The position numbers were made by a program, and so were the translations under genes. Of a DNA stretch of 26,940 nucleotides, positions 8,689-16,458 are shown one piece after another. Where the stretch lies: the NCBI GenBank assembly GCA_028281485.1, contig JANQJT010000144.1, positions 1-26,940 on the forward strand, given 5' to 3'. The stretch is from Phycisphaeraceae bacterium (GTDB lineage: Bacteria > Planctomycetota > Phycisphaerae > Phycisphaerales > Zrk34). Under the pieces are notes generated by a model, which saw nothing but the letters and a program-made list of their open reading frames with translations, had not been told where the DNA came from and made no database searches. Within the stretch, counting starts at the first letter, position 1, and every line of letters starts with the position of its first letter.

Positions 8689-9273
8689 TTGATCGAATCT
8701 ATTGCGTATGAGAATCGCCATGAGGCGATTGAGGCGTTGGCGAAGTCGTTTGCGGAGCATCCGATGATGCCTGTGGACCCGACCGGGAAGAAGGCGCGGC
8801 GGATGATGCGGACGCTGATTGAGGCGTTCGGATCGGCGCCCGATGCGCAGCTGTTTGGGGTGCGCCAGGACGGGAAGCTGGGGTGCGTGGGGTTTGTGCA
8901 CGCGGACGGGTATGAGCCGGGCTGGGGAAGGATGACGGTGTTCTTCTATCGCATGATCCGGACGTTCGGCTGGCGACAGTTTCGCACGTTTAAGCGGGTG
9001 ATGAACCAGAAGCACACGACGGGTGAGAAACGATTAGAGCTGTTGCTGCTGGGGACACTGGCGGAGTTCCAGGGCAAGGGGTTGGGTCGGCGGTTGATCC
9101 GCCACGTGTTCGAGTACGCACGCGAGCGGGGATACGACGCGGTGACGCTGGAGGTGGCGAAGGATACGCCGGCCTATGGGTTCTACCGCAGCGAGGGGTT
9201 TGTGGACGAGCTGGACGTGATGGTGGGTGAGATGCCTTTGTGCTTTATGGGGCGGGTGATCGAGCCGGCGTGA
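8689..9273 (+). CDS. GNAT-family N-acetyltransferase
   Basis: The frame is open from 8626, but the residues before about 8680 look like the out-of-frame end of the TIR domain. The proposed start is TTG 8689, preceded by TATGGAG with a 7-nt spacer, giving 194 residues beginning IESIAYENRHEAIEALAKSFAEHP, a normal GNAT opening. The acetyl-CoA-binding motif A is LLLGTLAEFQGKGLGRRLI (Q-x-x-G-x-G-R/K), and motif B includes VTLEVAKDTPAYGFYRSEGF. The acceptor substrate is unknown. The upstream junction makes it possible that the original start was lost and this one was acquired. The family call is secure; the start is not. Confidence 0.87.
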   Translation: MIESIAYENRHEAIEALAKSFAEHPMMPVDPTGKKARRMMRTLIEAFGSAPDAQLFGVRQDGKLGCVGFVHADGYEPGWGRMTVFFYRMIRTFGWRQFRTFKRVMNQKHTTGEKRLELLLLGTLAEFQGKGLGRRLIRHVFEYARERGYDAVTLEVAKDTPAYGFYRSEGFVDELDVMVGEMPLCFMGRVIEPA

Positions 9274-9392
9274 GGCGCATCACCTGTTGTCGCTGCCATT
9301 GGAGACGCTGACGGAGGTCGGTGGGGCGGTGTGACGTGAGCGTGCGCTGACGGTTGGTGGCTTTGTGTTAGAAAACAAATCGTCGTGACTGG

Positions 9393-9755
9393 TTACTGCA
9401 CGATGTCGACGGGGCCGTGGTCGTCGCAGTGGTCGCCGTGGGGGTGGTGGAGTCGTGCGTTGCCGTTTTCATCGATGACGAGGTAGTCGATGTGGTCGCC
9501 GTGTGGGACGGGTTCGTGTCCGCAGCCGGGGCCGCAGACGTGGCCGGACTCGTGGCCGGTGTGTTTGACGGGATTGCAGCCGTCGGGATTGGTTTCTGAG
9601 ATGGGGATGGCGTGCTCGGTGACCTTGTCGCCCTCCTGGTGATGGAGATGGCCGTCGTGGAGGTAGTCGATGTGTCCGTTGTATCGGATGGCGGTGTGAC
9701 CGCAGCCGGGGCCGTGCTGGTGGGGGTGGTCGCCTTGGTATTCTTGTTCGGTCAT
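9393..9755 (-). CDS. His-rich small metal-binding protein (two-repeat, often mis-called zinc transporter permease)
   Basis: The 120-residue protein has a strong ribosome site (AAAGGAG, 9762-9769 in reverse). It contains two copies of a motif: HGPGCGH followed by a strand ending NGHIDYLHDGHLHH, and CGPGCGH followed by GDHIDYLVIDENGNARLHH. The His, Cys and Asp residues are placed like metal ligands; the second copy continues into HGDHCDDHG. It has no transmembrane segment, so the permease name sometimes given to such proteins is not supported. A cytosolic zinc or other divalent-metal buffer or chaperone role is inferred. It is divergent from the membrane and export genes to the right and convergent with the GNAT gene. 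A candidate TACAAT -10 lies at 9828-9833 in reverse. No Zur-like palindrome was recognised. Confidence 0.8.
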   Translation of the reverse strand: MTEQEYQGDHPHQHGPGCGHTAIRYNGHIDYLHDGHLHHQEGDKVTEHAIPISETNPDGCNPVKHTGHESGHVCGPGCGHEPVPHGDHIDYLVIDENGNARLHHPHGDHCDDHGPVDIVQ

Positions 9756-9827
9756 GGAAAGGACTCCTTTGGCGGGCCGACGATTGGCTTGATGAGCCAG
9801 GCTGATGAATGCGGGCCCGATGTGTGT

Positions 9828-9918
9828 ATTGTATCGTCGGGAGTGGGGGGATGGCAGTAAAATAGGTGAATCGGGATTCGCGGAACCGGCAGAGGCTCGG
9901 TTTCGATGCCTGTATAAT
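9828..9918. promoter_or_regulatory. Divergent promoter region (9756-9951) for the His-rich gene and the membrane protein gene
   Basis: On the plus strand a perfect TATAAT lies at 9913-9918, 33 bp before the GTG at 9952; its -35 is poor. On the minus strand TACAAT (9828-9833) with CTGCCA 18 bp upstream (9852-9857) could serve the His-rich gene. The remainder of the 196-bp spacer shows nothing else identifiable. Confidence 0.5.
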
Positions 9919-9951
9919 CGATGTGATAACTGGTAGAACTGAGGTGATTGG

Positions 9952-10284
9952 GTGATCTTCTTATCTCCTTATTATCACGAGCTGTTTTGGATGGTGTTTG
10001 CCCCATTCATTCTCGGGGTGATGATCAATCAGTTATTTGCCAAACCGCTACTGCGATCCTGGTGGCTTGTGCTGATGACCATTGTGTGGTTTGGCGTGTG
10101 CGCGTGTTTATGCCTAGTCTTGTGGTATGGTGGCAGTGCTCGCTTTATGGATCCTTATACCGTTCCGCCATTTGAGATGGCGGTACGGATTTCTGGGGGC
10201 TGGTTGCTTAGCGGCTTGGTGATACTCTGGGGGCCGGAGTTGTTTCGACGATGGATACAACGCGGCTCGCGCCACCCGGCATGA
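9952..10284 (+). CDS. Small integral membrane protein of unknown function
   Basis: The 110-residue protein starts at GTG 9952, with GAGGTGATTG upstream as ribosome site and a perfect TATAAT 33 bp before the start. Three hydrophobic segments are visible: about residues 9-27 (LFWMVFAPFILGVMINQLF), 36-60 (SWWLVLMTIVWFGVCACLCLVLWYG) and 78-95 (VRISGGWLLSGLVILWGP). It ends in a basic tail (RRWIQRGSRHPA). No family was recognised and no catalytic or metal-binding motif stands out. It lies between the His-rich gene and the secreted Cys/His-rich gene but is separated from the latter by 162 bp, so co-function with the export operon is only a suggestion. Confidence 0.65.
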   Translation: MIFLSPYYHELFWMVFAPFILGVMINQLFAKPLLRSWWLVLMTIVWFGVCACLCLVLWYGGSARFMDPYTVPPFEMAVRISGGWLLSGLVILWGPELFRRWIQRGSRHPA

Positions 10285-10418
10285 TCGGGCGGCCACGATC
10301 GTGTCTGTCACAGGACCTGTTCGTCGCCTCGGCGCACTGCAGCACCGATCCGGCAACGTCAGGCCTGTTGGCGGCTTGGATTCAGAGCAGATCGCGATCG
10401 CACGCCGTCGATCGGCGG

Positions 10419-10448
10419 TTGTCCAATTGCATCCGGGTGTATTACAAT
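10419..10448 (+). promoter_or_regulatory. Candidate promoter for the Cys/His-rich gene and export operon
   Basis: TTGTCC at 10419-10424 and TACAAT at 10443-10448 are separated by 18 bp. The -10 overlaps the first possible ATG (10447), so the transcript would begin near the second in-frame ATG at 10456. This would make a leaderless mRNA with the shorter start. Confidence 0.45.
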
Positions 10449-10881
10449 GTTTTTCATGTTTCGGCAGACCGTGACCATCCTGCTGGCCGCTGTGTTCGCT
10501 GCTCAGACCTCGCTGGTTGCTGATGCGGGGGCCTGTGATCACCGTGAAGGCGACTGCCCCGCGATTAACGCAGTGCAACACGTGAGTTCGAAAGCGCAGC
10601 GTTCTGCTTGCGGCGACACGCCTGGCCAGGTGCGTTGTCAGCACGAAGGCCACGCGCCTGAGCGGCAACCCACGGCCCCTCAGCCCGAAGATGTCCCGTG
10701 TGATTGCCCGCTCAATTGCTGCGTTCATTCCACCACGCTCTCGTTCTTGCCGATCCACTCGAGCGAACTATTCGCCTGGGATGTTGACTTGGGTCTGGCT
10801 GGCGTCGATTGCCGTCAGAGGTGCCCGAGCGCCGTCTTGTTGTTGCTCGTTCCGCCTCCAGAGTTCCGCGTTCTCACTTAA
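10447..10881 (+). CDS. Secreted Cys/His-rich protein, probable metal-linked
   Basis: The protein has 144 residues, or 141 if ATG 10456 is used. A signal peptide is clear: MFRQTVTILLAAVFAAQTSLVADA, likely cleaved before GACDH. The mature part carries cysteines in pairs (CDHREGDC, CGDTPGQVRC and CDCPLNCC) and several His residues (CQHEGH, CVH), a pattern fitting periplasmic metal binding. The C-terminus has a second hydrophobic stretch (SAVLLLLVPPPEF). No named family was recognised. It precedes an adaptor/ABC/FtsX export operon by about 70 bp, with a perfect hairpin in the gap, so it is probably its first gene or leader gene. A role in metal sensing or handling is inferred from composition only. 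Confidence 0.65.
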   Translation: MFFMFRQTVTILLAAVFAAQTSLVADAGACDHREGDCPAINAVQHVSSKAQRSACGDTPGQVRCQHEGHAPERQPTAPQPEDVPCDCPLNCCVHSTTLSFLPIHSSELFAWDVDLGLAGVDCRQRCPSAVLLLLVPPPEFRVLT

Positions 10882-10884
10882 TGT

Positions 10885-10914
10885 CGTGCGCACCCGACTC
10901 AACGGGTGCGCGTG
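10885..10914 (+). promoter_or_regulatory. Perfect hairpin between the Cys/His-rich gene and the adaptor gene
   Basis: GCGCACCCG (10888-10896) pairs perfectly with CGGGTGCGC (10903-10911) around ACTCAA, with extra G-U and C-G pairs out to 10885 and 10914. There is no U-tract, so it is not a classical terminator. It lies 40 bp before the preferred adaptor start and covers the alternative GTG starts at 10906 and 10912. A role in attenuation, mRNA processing or protection is possible. Confidence 0.6.
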
Positions 10915-10953
10915 AAACGTGAACCTGGACACCCGGTAGACGAGCACACTCCA

Positions 10954-12525
10954 ATGGATCGTATTGATTCGCTACGCAGCAGCGCTGTTGCGCCAGCCCC
11001 TCGCGTGGCTGCGCCGCGCCGAAGTCGTCGGGCGCTTTGGCTGCCCGTATTGGTCGCTTTGGTAACGATCGGGCTGATCGCCTGGAGCGCCTGGCCGACG
11101 CTGCGGCCCGTGCAAACCGTGTCGGTGGTTCAGGCCAGCTTTACGGCCGAGCCGATCGACAACCCACCCACCATCGAAGCCTCGGCCGCCGAGTCCGAGA
11201 GGACGGTTCAAGCCCCGGGTTGGCTGGAGGCGGAGCCTTTCTACACCGCGTGCACCTCGCTGATTAATGGCGTGGTGGCGCGAGTAAACGTGCTTGAGGG
11301 TGAACACGTCACCGCCGGACAGGTGGTGGCCCAGCTGGTCGATGACGATGCGAAGCTGGCGCTGCGGCTGGCCGAGGCTGAGCTGGCGTCAGCGAAGGCG
11401 GGGCTCGGCATTGCACGGGCTGAACTCGCCGCGGCCCAGACCGGCTGGGACGAACCGGTTGAGACCGAGCGTGCGGTGGAATCGGGCCGGGCCGCGGTGG
11501 CTGAAGCCGAGGCGGAACTGGCGCAACTGCCGTCTCTGATCGCCGGGGCCCGCGCCCAGTCGCGTCGCTACACCGAGGAGCACCGCCGTTACACGGGGCT
11601 GGGACCCTCGGGTGCGGTGACGGAGATGGATGTGATCGAGACGCGTGAGCAGGCCGCCGAAGCCGCGGCGCGTGTCACCTCACTGGAGCAGCGCAGGCCG
11701 ATACTCGAGGCGAAGCTGGCGATGGCCCGGGCGGAACTCAAAGCCGCCCAACGCAACATGGAGCTGCGGTCCGATGAGCGGCAACGCCTCGACGCTGCCC
11801 GCGCCGCGGTTGACCGTGCCGAGTCGATCGTCGCCGCCGCCGAGGTGGACCGCGACAACGCGGCGCTGCGGTTGGAACGAACGATCATCCGTGCGCCGAT
11901 CAGCGGCTACGTCACGCAGCGTCACGTCGTGCCGGGCGGCAAGGTCATGCTCGGTGCGGACGAGCCGCACTCGGCACACGTTCTGCACTTGTACGACCCG
12001 GAACGGCTTCAGGTGCGCGTAGACGTGCCGCTGGCCGACGTTGCTCACATCCGCCTGGGACAGCGGTGCGAGGTGGTCGTGGAGGTCCTGCCCGATGAGA
12101 TGTTTGTGGGGGAGGTATTGCGCGTCACTCACGCCGCTGACCTGCAGAAGAACACGCTGGAGGTGAAGGTCAAGGTGATCGATCCGTCGCCTCTGCTGAG
12201 ACCCGACATGCTGACCCGGGTGAAGTTCCTGGCGGATCGAGAGGCATCGCCCCGTCCCGGCGCTTCGCGAGGCCTCGCCGTCCGTGTGCCCGAAGAAGCG
12301 ATCGACGGCCGCGACGGCACCGATCGGGTGTGGGTTGTCTCCGACCGCCGCGGCGATCGCGGGACCGTTCGGCAGACAAGCGTGGAGCGCGGCGAGATCA
12401 AAGGCGCTTGGGCGTCGGTGTCGGGATCGCTGAGACCCGGGGACCTGCTGGTCGTGGATTACACGAAGGTTGAACACGGCCAGCGCGTGCGCTTCAACGC
12501 CACGAGCCAAAGGAGTCATGACTGA
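10954..12525 (+). CDS. HlyD/RND-type periplasmic adaptor (membrane fusion) subunit of an ABC exporter
   Basis: ATG 10954 is preferred; upstream GTG starts lie within a strong hairpin. The 523-residue protein has one N-terminal membrane anchor (LWLPVLVALVTIGLIAWSAWPTL). A split biotinyl-lipoyl domain follows: GWLEAEPFYTACTSLINGVVARVNVLEGEHVTAGQVVAQL first, RTIIRAPISGYVTQRHVVPGGKVM later. Between them is an unusually long Ala/Glu-rich coiled-coil hairpin, and after them beta-barrel and membrane-proximal domains. It would bridge an inner-membrane FtsX-type transporter to the periplasm or outer membrane. The gene overlaps the ABC ATPase gene by one base (TGATG), with AGGAG at 12511-12515, so translation is coupled. 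Neighbouring His- and Cys-rich proteins suggest metal export, which is not shown by this gene itself. Confidence 0.93.
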   Translation: MDRIDSLRSSAVAPAPRVAAPRRSRRALWLPVLVALVTIGLIAWSAWPTLRPVQTVSVVQASFTAEPIDNPPTIEASAAESERTVQAPGWLEAEPFYTACTSLINGVVARVNVLEGEHVTAGQVVAQLVDDDAKLALRLAEAELASAKAGLGIARAELAAAQTGWDEPVETERAVESGRAAVAEAEAELAQLPSLIAGARAQSRRYTEEHRRYTGLGPSGAVTEMDVIETREQAAEAAARVTSLEQRRPILEAKLAMARAELKAAQRNMELRSDERQRLDAARAAVDRAESIVAAAEVDRDNAALRLERTIIRAPISGYVTQRHVVPGGKVMLGADEPHSAHVLHLYDPERLQVRVDVPLADVAHIRLGQRCEVVVEVLPDEMFVGEVLRVTHAADLQKNTLEVKVKVIDPSPLLRPDMLTRVKFLADREASPRPGASRGLAVRVPEEAIDGRDGTDRVWVVSDRRGDRGTVRQTSVERGEIKGAWASVSGSLRPGDLLVVDYTKVEHGQRVRFNATSQRSHD

Positions 12526-13226
12526 TGGCGATGATCGAATGCCGAGAACTGACACGGGAGTACCACAAGGCCGACCAGGTCATCCGTCCGCTGGACGGCC
12601 TGAACCTGGATGTGCCCCGAGGCGATTTCCTGGCACTGATGGGACCCAGCGGCAGCGGCAAGACAACACTGCTGAACCTGATCGCGGGGATCGATTCGCC
12701 GACCCGCGGGTCGTTGACCGTGGAAGGATCGGACCTGGCGCAAATGAGCCGCAACGGCCTGGCGGCGTGGCGCTCCACCCATGTCGGCTATGTCTTCCAG
12801 CTGTACAACCTCGTGCCGGTGCTTACGGCTTACGAGAACGTCGAGCTGCCGATGCTGCTGCAGAAGATCAGCCGACGGCAACGGCACGAGCGCGTGTCGC
12901 TTGCGTTGGAGCGTGCCGGGATCGCCGACCGCGCCGACCACTACCCGAGGCAGTTGTCGGGCGGCCAGGAACAGCGCGTGGCCATCGCGCGTGCGATCGT
13001 GACCGACCCGCCGATCCTCGTCGCCGACGAGCCGACAGGCGATCTCGATAAGGCGTCGGCGCACACGGCGATGACGCTGCTGCAGCAATTGAACCAGGAC
13101 CTGGGCAAGACCATCATCATGGTCACCCACGACCCGCAGACCACCGAATACGCCAAGCACACGCTGCACCTCGACAAGGGACAACTGGTCGAGGCGGGAG
13201 TCGAGCGTGAGGAGGTGCCCGCATGA
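12525..13226 (+). CDS. ABC transporter ATP-binding protein, LolD/MacB type
   Basis: The 233-residue protein has the complete nucleotide-binding domain. It shows Walker A GPSGSGKTT (about residues 41-49), a Q-loop in GYVFQLYNLVPVLTAYENVELP, the signature LSGGQEQRVAIARA, Walker B ILVADEPTGDLD, and the switch His in IIMVTHDP. The EYHKADQVIRPLDG opening and DEPTGDLD ending are typical of the LolD/MacB/FtsE branch that pairs with FtsX-like permeases. The signature has Glu where Gln is common (GGQEQR), which is tolerated in the family. It overlaps the adaptor gene by 1 bp and the next permease gene by 4 bp (ATGA), so these are one operon. It powers the export system; the substrate is unknown. Confidence 0.96.
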   Translation: MAMIECRELTREYHKADQVIRPLDGLNLDVPRGDFLALMGPSGSGKTTLLNLIAGIDSPTRGSLTVEGSDLAQMSRNGLAAWRSTHVGYVFQLYNLVPVLTAYENVELPMLLQKISRRQRHERVSLALERAGIADRADHYPRQLSGGQEQRVAIARAIVTDPPILVADEPTGDLDKASAHTAMTLLQQLNQDLGKTIIMVTHDPQTTEYAKHTLHLDKGQLVEAGVEREEVPA

Positions 13227-14374
13227 CCCTGCTGCGCTGTCTGCCCTACGTCCGCAAACAGATGACGCGACATCGCGTGCGGTCGCTGCTGACAATCGCG
13301 GGCGTTGCGATCGCGATGTTCCTGTTTACCTCGGTCCAGGCGATGAACCGCGGCGTGGCGCAGGCCACCCGGACTACGGCGGAGGACACCACACTCGTGG
13401 TGTATCGCGCCGATCGGTTCTGCCCAGCGACCAGCGAGTTGCCGCAGGATTATCTCCGCCGGATCGAACAAGTCGACGGCGTCGCTGCGGCGATCCCCAT
13501 GATGGTCGTCGTCACCAACTGCCGGACCAGTCTCGACGTGGTGACCTTCCGGGGTGTGCCAAAGGACGGGTTCATCTCCGCGCGTTTGTCGGAGATCGAA
13601 GTGGTCGCGGGATCGACCGAGGATTGGCAGCGACGCACCGATGCGGCGCTCGTGGGCGAGACCCTGGCCGAACGTCGGGGCCTGCGTCCGGGGATGACTT
13701 TCGACGCGGCGGGCATCACCGCTTACGTTGCGGGGGTCTTCCGCTCTGACGACCCACAAGACCAGAACGTGGCCTACACGGCGTTGCCCTTCGTGCAGAT
13801 GGCCGGCCGAGATCGGCTGGGCATCGTCACGCAGTTCAACGTGAAGGTCACCGACCCGGCGATGCTGGACCCCGTGGCCAATCGGATCGACGAGCTGTTC
13901 GTTCACGCTTCCGAGCCCACGGCCACGTTCTCCGAGAAGGCGTTCATCGGCCGGCTGGCCGACGACATCATCGAACTGGTCGGCTTCGCACGCTGGCTGG
14001 GTTTGGGGTGCCTGGTCGCGGTGCTCGCGCTCGTCGCCAACTCGATCGTGCTCGGCGTGCAGAGCCGCGTCGTTGAGCACGCCGTGTTGCAGACGCTGGG
14101 GTACAGCGGCTGGCTGGTCGCGGCGCTCATCGTCGTCGAAGGCACACTGCTGGCGCTGGTCGGGGGAGTGGTCGGCGCGGGCGTCGCGTTGGCCGTTGCG
14201 CACTTCGGCAGCTTCGCGCTGTCGGTCGAAGGCACGACCATCCCCATCGCGGCCGATGCGAAACTGCTGGCGACGGGGTTGCTGATCTGCGGAGCGATTG
14301 GGGTTGTGGCGGGCCTCGTGCCGGCGTTGCAGGCGTCGCGGCGTCAGATCGCCGCTTGCTTCCGTTCCGCCTGA
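13223..14374 (+). CDS. FtsX/MacB-like ABC transporter permease (first of two)
   Basis: The 383-residue protein has the FtsX layout. One N-terminal helix is present (RSLLTIAGVAIAMFLFTSVQAM). A periplasmic domain of roughly 200 residues follows, and then three C-terminal helices: about WLGLGCLVAVLALVANSIVLG, WLVAALIVVEGTLLALVGGVVGAGVALAVAHF and LLATGLLICGAIGVVAGLVPAL. Between the C-terminal helices lies VQSRVVEHAVLQTLGYSGW, the family's cytoplasmic coupling segment that contacts the ATPase. The start ATG overlaps the stop of the ATPase gene by 4 bp. The periplasmic domain holds two Cys residues (FCPATSE and TNCRTS) absent from many relatives. It is likely to form a heterodimer with the next permease. 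Confidence 0.93.
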   Translation: MTLLRCLPYVRKQMTRHRVRSLLTIAGVAIAMFLFTSVQAMNRGVAQATRTTAEDTTLVVYRADRFCPATSELPQDYLRRIEQVDGVAAAIPMMVVVTNCRTSLDVVTFRGVPKDGFISARLSEIEVVAGSTEDWQRRTDAALVGETLAERRGLRPGMTFDAAGITAYVAGVFRSDDPQDQNVAYTALPFVQMAGRDRLGIVTQFNVKVTDPAMLDPVANRIDELFVHASEPTATFSEKAFIGRLADDIIELVGFARWLGLGCLVAVLALVANSIVLGVQSRVVEHAVLQTLGYSGWLVAALIVVEGTLLALVGGVVGAGVALAVAHFGSFALSVEGTTIPIAADAKLLATGLLICGAIGVVAGLVPALQASRRQIAACFRSA

Positions 14375-14393
14375 ATGATGGAGACCACCTGAC

Positions 14394-15578
14394 ATGCGAC
14401 AGTTGCCATTCCACTACGCGTTCCGCAATCTCGGACGAAGCCGGGTGCGCCTGCTCGCGTCGCTGCTGGGTTCGGCGTTGGTGGTGCTGTTGGTGCTCGC
14501 GGCGGCGGGGTTCGTCCGCGGCATGCAGCAGACGCTGACCCGTCCGGCTGCGTTACACGAGAACGTGATCATCCTCGGCACCGGCAGCGAAGAATCGATC
14601 GAACGATCGCAGATCAACGCCTCCATTGAAGGTATTGTCGCGGCGAGTATCGTGGGCATTAAGCGGCGCAGCGGCGTGGCCTACGCCTCGCCCGAAATCC
14701 ACACGCTGCTGCCGGTTAAGACCGAAGCCGCCAGCGACACCGACCGCCAGGCCGTGATGCGCGGCGTGCGCGACGTCGCGCTGCTCGTTCACCCCCATGT
14801 GGAGATTGTCGATGGGCGGTTTCCCCGCGCCGGCCACGACGAACTGATGGTCGGCGGGTTGGCAGCCATACGCCTGGGCTTGCCTGAGGAGCGGTTGGCG
14901 ATCGGGCAAACACTCTGCTTTGATGACCGGAACTGGACGATCGTCGGGCGCTTCGCCGCACCGGGCACGGTGATGGACGCCGAGGTCTGGCTGCCGCTGA
15001 CCGACCTGCAGATCGCCACCAAACGCCCGGGTACGATCTCCTGTGTCGTGGTATCGCTCGAACCGGCAGACCGCGGCGGCCGGTTCGTAAGCATCGATGC
15101 GTTTACCAAGGCGCGACTGGACCTGGAGGTCACCGCGATCCGCGAACAGGAATACTACGCATCGATCGCCGCGTTTCTGGCACAGATCCGATGGATGATC
15201 ATGATCACGGCGGTGCTGATCGCGCTGGGTGGCCTGTTGGGTGGCCTGAACACGATGTACGCCGCGTTCGCGGCGCGTGTCCGCGAGGTCGGCATGCTCC
15301 AGGCGCTGGGCTACACCAGGCGGGCCATCGTGATCAACCTGAGCGAAGAATCCGTGTTCGCCGCGGCGTGCGGCGCGTTGATCGGCTGCGCCGTCGGGCT
15401 GCTGCTGCTCGACGGGCTGGCCGTGAAGTTCTCGATGGGCGCGTTCGCCTTACGGATGGACGCGCCGGTGGTTTTCGCCGGGCTGGTCGGCGGGCTCACC
15501 GTCGGGTTGGTTGGCGCCATACCACCGGCCGTCCGCTGCCTTCGCTTGCCTATTGCCGAAGCACTCAAGTCACACTAA
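14394..15578 (+). CDS. FtsX/MacB-like ABC transporter permease (second of two)
   Basis: The 394-residue protein begins MRQLPFHYAFRNLGRSRVRL and has an N-terminal helix LLASLLGSALVVLLVLAAAGFV. A periplasmic domain of about 220 residues follows, with HPHVEIVDGRFP and a GFxxPG-like segment. Three C-terminal helices then bracket the coupling segment VREVGMLQALGYTRRAIV. The two permeases share the FtsX fold but clearly differ in the periplasmic domain, so they are paralogous partners and not a recent duplication. A GGAG ribosome site lies upstream of the ATG at 14394, 19 bp after the first permease stop. It forms the membrane channel half of the exporter. Confidence 0.93.
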   Translation: MRQLPFHYAFRNLGRSRVRLLASLLGSALVVLLVLAAAGFVRGMQQTLTRPAALHENVIILGTGSEESIERSQINASIEGIVAASIVGIKRRSGVAYASPEIHTLLPVKTEAASDTDRQAVMRGVRDVALLVHPHVEIVDGRFPRAGHDELMVGGLAAIRLGLPEERLAIGQTLCFDDRNWTIVGRFAAPGTVMDAEVWLPLTDLQIATKRPGTISCVVVSLEPADRGGRFVSIDAFTKARLDLEVTAIREQEYYASIAAFLAQIRWMIMITAVLIALGGLLGGLNTMYAAFAARVREVGMLQALGYTRRAIVINLSEESVFAAACGALIGCAVGLLLLDGLAVKFSMGAFALRMDAPVVFAGLVGGLTVGLVGAIPPAVRCLRLPIAEALKSH

Positions 15579-15599
15579 TCACTCAAGGAGTTACTTGCT

Positions 15600-16220
15600 A
15601 TGAATCACTTTCGTTTCACTCATACGATTCTCGCCGCCGTGCTGCTGGCACCGGTCGCTTTTATCGCGGGCTGCGGCGACGAGGGGGCCCCAAGCGTCGG
15701 CGGCGCGATATCCGAGCCTGCGGCGTGGCTCATCGATGCGGCTCCGGAAGGCGCCGTGCCAGTCGGACAGGTAAAGCCGAAAGCCGAAGAGGGTCAGGCC
15801 GTCGTCCTGATCGGTCGCATCGGCGGGCGGGCTACGCCGATCGCATCCGACAGCTCATCGTTTACGATCGTTGACCCGGTGGTTCCTCACTGCGGTCAGA
15901 TCCCGGACGACTCATGTCCGTCGCCGTGGGATTACTGCTGCGAGCCACGCGCGAACCTCGTGGCCCATTCGGCGACGGTCCAGCTGGTCGATGCAGCGGG
16001 CGCCCCGCTCGAAACCGACCCGATCGCGGCGGGCCTGAACCCGCTTGACCAGGTTACGGTCGTCGGAACCGTCGGGGCTCGGCCCTCGCCCGAAGTACTC
16101 GTGATCCACGCGACCGGAATTTACCGACCCGCTGAACAAGACCACGCTGCGCCCAAGTCGAAGGCGAAAGAGCATGACCACCACGACCACACACATCACG
16201 GGCATGACCATGACCACTGA
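15600..16220 (+). CDS. Lipoprotein with C-terminal His-rich tail, probable metal-linked partner of the exporter
   Basis: The 206-residue protein has an AAGGAG ribosome site 9 nt before ATG 15600, a signal peptide, and the lipobox IAGC followed by GDEG (no Asp at +2 that would keep it in the inner membrane). It is therefore probably sorted to the outer membrane. The central part contains strand-rich segments (VVLIGRIGG and VTVVGTVGA) typical of a small beta-barrel, plus cysteines in HCGQ, SCPSPWDYCCEP. The C-terminus is a run of His and Asp (HDHHDHTHHGHDHDH), a metal-chelating tail. It follows the permease by 21 bp and closes the operon, consistent with a periplasmic metal donor or acceptor. 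No named family was recognised. Confidence 0.8.
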   Translation: MNHFRFTHTILAAVLLAPVAFIAGCGDEGAPSVGGAISEPAAWLIDAAPEGAVPVGQVKPKAEEGQAVVLIGRIGGRATPIASDSSSFTIVDPVVPHCGQIPDDSCPSPWDYCCEPRANLVAHSATVQLVDAAGAPLETDPIAAGLNPLDQVTVVGTVGARPSPEVLVIHATGIYRPAEQDHAAPKSKAKEHDHHDHTHHGHDHDH

Positions 16221-16221
16221 G

Positions 16222-16314
16222 GTGATCGTATCGGTCGCCAACATGACGCTTTAGCTTCTTGCCGGTGCGCCACTGCATATAGAAGGTGTTGTTGTGTTTG
16301 ATGCGTGATGCCAT
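16222..16314 (-). pseudogene. 5' fragment of a lost gene, possibly a tyrosine recombinase N-terminus
   Basis: On the minus strand an excellent ribosome site (AAGGAG) sits 7 nt before an ATG at 16314. The first 31 residues look like genuine protein: MASRIKHNNTFYMQWRTGKK, then LKRHVGDRYDH. After that the frame runs antisense through the His tail of the lipoprotein gene and is not credible. The gene was evidently cut at about 16221. The opening resembles the N-terminal (SAM-like/AP2-like) start of phage integrases (R-x-x-H-x-x-x-x-Y-x-x-W), which would fit a former tRNA-linked integration, but with so few residues this is a weak guess. Confidence 0.4.
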
Positions 16315-16414
16315 GTTGAGACTCCTTGCAAGCGGTTACGGTTCCTTGCGAGTCCCGTGTGTGGCGTGGTGTAATGGACAAAGTGATGTACAAACGGCCC
16401 CATGTTTGCCAACT

Positions 16415-16448
16415 AAAAAGGGACTCGCGATACACGCAAGTCCCTTTT
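16415..16448 (-). terminator. Intrinsic terminator, probably the original tRNA-fMet terminator
   Basis: AAAAGGGACT (16416-16425) pairs perfectly with AGTCCCTTTT (16439-16448). GCG/CGC pairs extend the stem towards the loop, and a run of five A on the plus strand gives U5 on the minus strand. The orientation is minus. It lies 10 bp beyond the distal copy of the tRNA-fMet 3' end, exactly where the tRNA's own terminator would be before insertion of the element. Confidence 0.8.
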
Positions 16449-16458
16449 CATCAAGAAG

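Noticed and set aside
12941..14395. 484-residue minus-strand frame opposite the ATPase and permease genes
   Set aside because: No domain is recognisable and its composition is that of an antisense shadow of an operon with overlapping genes.
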